Shown one piece after another: positions 13,963-14,589 of a stretch of 14,589 bases of DNA (positions are counted from its first letter, which is position 1; the number at the start of each line of letters is the position of its first letter). This DNA comes from Bacilli bacterium (lineage in GTDB: Bacteria > Bacillota_I > Bacilli_A > RF39 > UBA660). Position numbers and translations under genes: made by a program. The notes under the pieces are model-generated. The model did not search any database, was not told the origin of the DNA, and saw nothing but the letters and a program-made list of their open reading frames with translations. The stretch spans positions 1-14,589 of the forward strand of contig CAAHEL010000072.1 in the NCBI GenBank assembly GCA_900772445.1. Reading direction: 5' to 3'.

Positions 13963-13989
13963 TAAAAAAATTAATTACTATATTTTTTT
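13955..13989 (+). terminator. Intrinsic terminator of the RNase J-like gene
   Basis: AAATATAGTA (13955-13964) and TACTATATTT (13976-13985) form a 10-bp stem with an 11-base A-rich loop; a run of Ts extends from 13983 to 13989. The TAG stop (13960-13962) is inside the left arm. Confidence 0.75.
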
Positions 13990-13998
13990 CTATATTCC

Positions 13999-14027
13999 TT
14001 TACTTTTTATAATTATTATGATAAATT
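13999..14027 (+). promoter_or_regulatory. Possible promoter of the gene at the right edge
   Basis: TTTACT (13999-14004), 17 bases, then TAAATT (14022-14027) preceded by TGA (extended -10). Both boxes have mismatches. TATAAT at 14008-14013 is an alternative -10 but has no reasonable -35. Confidence 0.35.
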
Positions 14028-14053
14028 ATATATAGATAATAAAAGGTGATAAA

Positions 14054-14589
14054 ATGAAGAAATTAAATATTAAATTTGATATTAAAAATAGAAAATTACT
14101 AGGAACAATAATAGGAATAATAGCATTTGTTATATTATTAATTGGCGCTACATATGCCCTATATAAATGGTCTAGTGGAGAAGAAGATAAAACTAATTTT
14201 AATTTAACAGTGACTTCACAAGAAATAGCACCTTATATTGTATATAATCCTGGTACACCAATACTATCTTCAGATAATAGTGTCTTACAAGTAGGAAGTA
14301 ACTATACTGATGGAATAAATTCAACAATAGAATTCTGGAAAAGTGGTACAACAAGGTCTATATTCGGACAAATATCTTTAGAAGTATTACAAATAGGAAA
14401 TAACATAAAACAAACAGATACCCTAAAATGGGCGTTAACTACTTATAATATAAATAATTCAACTGAAGTATTACTAGAAGAAGGAACATTTAATGGTAGA
14501 AATAAAGGAGATATTTTCCCAATATATACTAATTTTGACTTAAACAATTATCAAACATTTTATAAAGTATATCTATGGATAGATGGAGA
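14054..14589 (+). CDS. Membrane-anchored exported protein, partial (right edge)
   Basis: An open frame from ATG 14054 that is still open at the end of the window after 178 codons, so it is cut only by the window edge. AAAAGGTGAT (14041-14050) is the ribosome-binding site. The N-terminus MKKLNIKFDIKNRKLL is basic, followed by a membrane segment (about 17-36, ending LLIGATYALYKW). An outward-facing domain with many beta strands, Thr/Ser/Asn-rich, follows. The 'GxTYA(L/Y)' ending of the hydrophobic segment recalls exported, SipW-processed fibre proteins such as TasA/camelysin and similar repeat-rich surface proteins of Bacilli, but no cleavage site is certain and a permanent anchor is equally possible. 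There is no Cys in the visible part. It has its own weak promoter after the RNase J terminator. Confidence 0.75.
   Translation, partial: MKKLNIKFDIKNRKLLGTIIGIIAFVILLIGATYALYKWSSGEEDKTNFNLTVTSQEIAPYIVYNPGTPILSSDNSVLQVGSNYTDGINSTIEFWKSGTTRSIFGQISLEVLQIGNNIKQTDTLKWALTTYNINNSTEVLLEEGTFNGRNKGDIFPIYTNFDLNNYQTFYKVYLWIDG

Noticed and set aside
14008..14013. TATAAT as the -10 of the right-edge gene
   Set aside because: The matching -35 position is a plain T run at the tail of the previous terminator. The TGA-TAAATT element with TTTACT at 17 bases is slightly better, though also weak.

Overview
The window is very AT-rich, low-GC DNA read with the standard bacterial code: TGG encodes Trp throughout, and TGA is a true stop at 8002-8004. 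Strong Shine-Dalgarno sites, sigma-A-like promoters (often with a TGn extended -10), hairpin terminators, CotF-like proteins, an RNase J2-type protein and a sortase-anchored CnaB surface protein all point to Bacillota. The extreme AT content suggests an uncultured host-associated member of class Bacilli rather than a classical Clostridium or Bacillus. This placement is inference. I see no tRNA, rRNA, insertion sequence, phage gene or CRISPR array.

Layout. 1-353: AT-rich non-coding DNA with small hairpins, one doubtful 29-codon minus-strand ORF and a good promoter. 354-1752: a membrane glycosyltransferase family 2 enzyme overlapped by a 65-residue protein of unknown role. 1759-3492 (minus): a large regulator with two helix-turn-helix regions and an unassigned C-terminal domain. 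3615-5652: a divergent two-gene unit of single-pass membrane proteins of unknown function. 5723-6251: an overlapping pair of small helical CotF-like proteins. 6265-7119 (minus): a HAD phosphatase. 7219-8004: another single-pass membrane protein. 8025-12083 (minus): a 1352-residue cell-wall adhesin with signal peptide, vWA domain, cadherin-like domain, eight CnaB domains and a PPKTG sorting signal. 12316-13962: an RNase J family protein with a degraded active site. 14054 to the right edge: the start of one more membrane-anchored exported protein.

How the genes fit together. Much of the window concerns the cell surface: a processive-type glycosyltransferase, a wall-anchored adhesin, and four proteins with one N-terminal membrane anchor and an outward-facing domain. 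Nothing ties them into one pathway. Most transcription units are short and well bounded. Every terminator I could find has a stop codon inside its stem, and two divergent promoters share their -35 region, so the genome looks compact.

The best leads for something undescribed are: the two-HTH regulator with its divergent membrane operon (1759-5652); the adhesin with its mRNA-end hairpin and recently duplicated stalk domain; and the RNase J paralogue that has lost several catalytic positions. No element here can be declared a new system from sequence reading alone.
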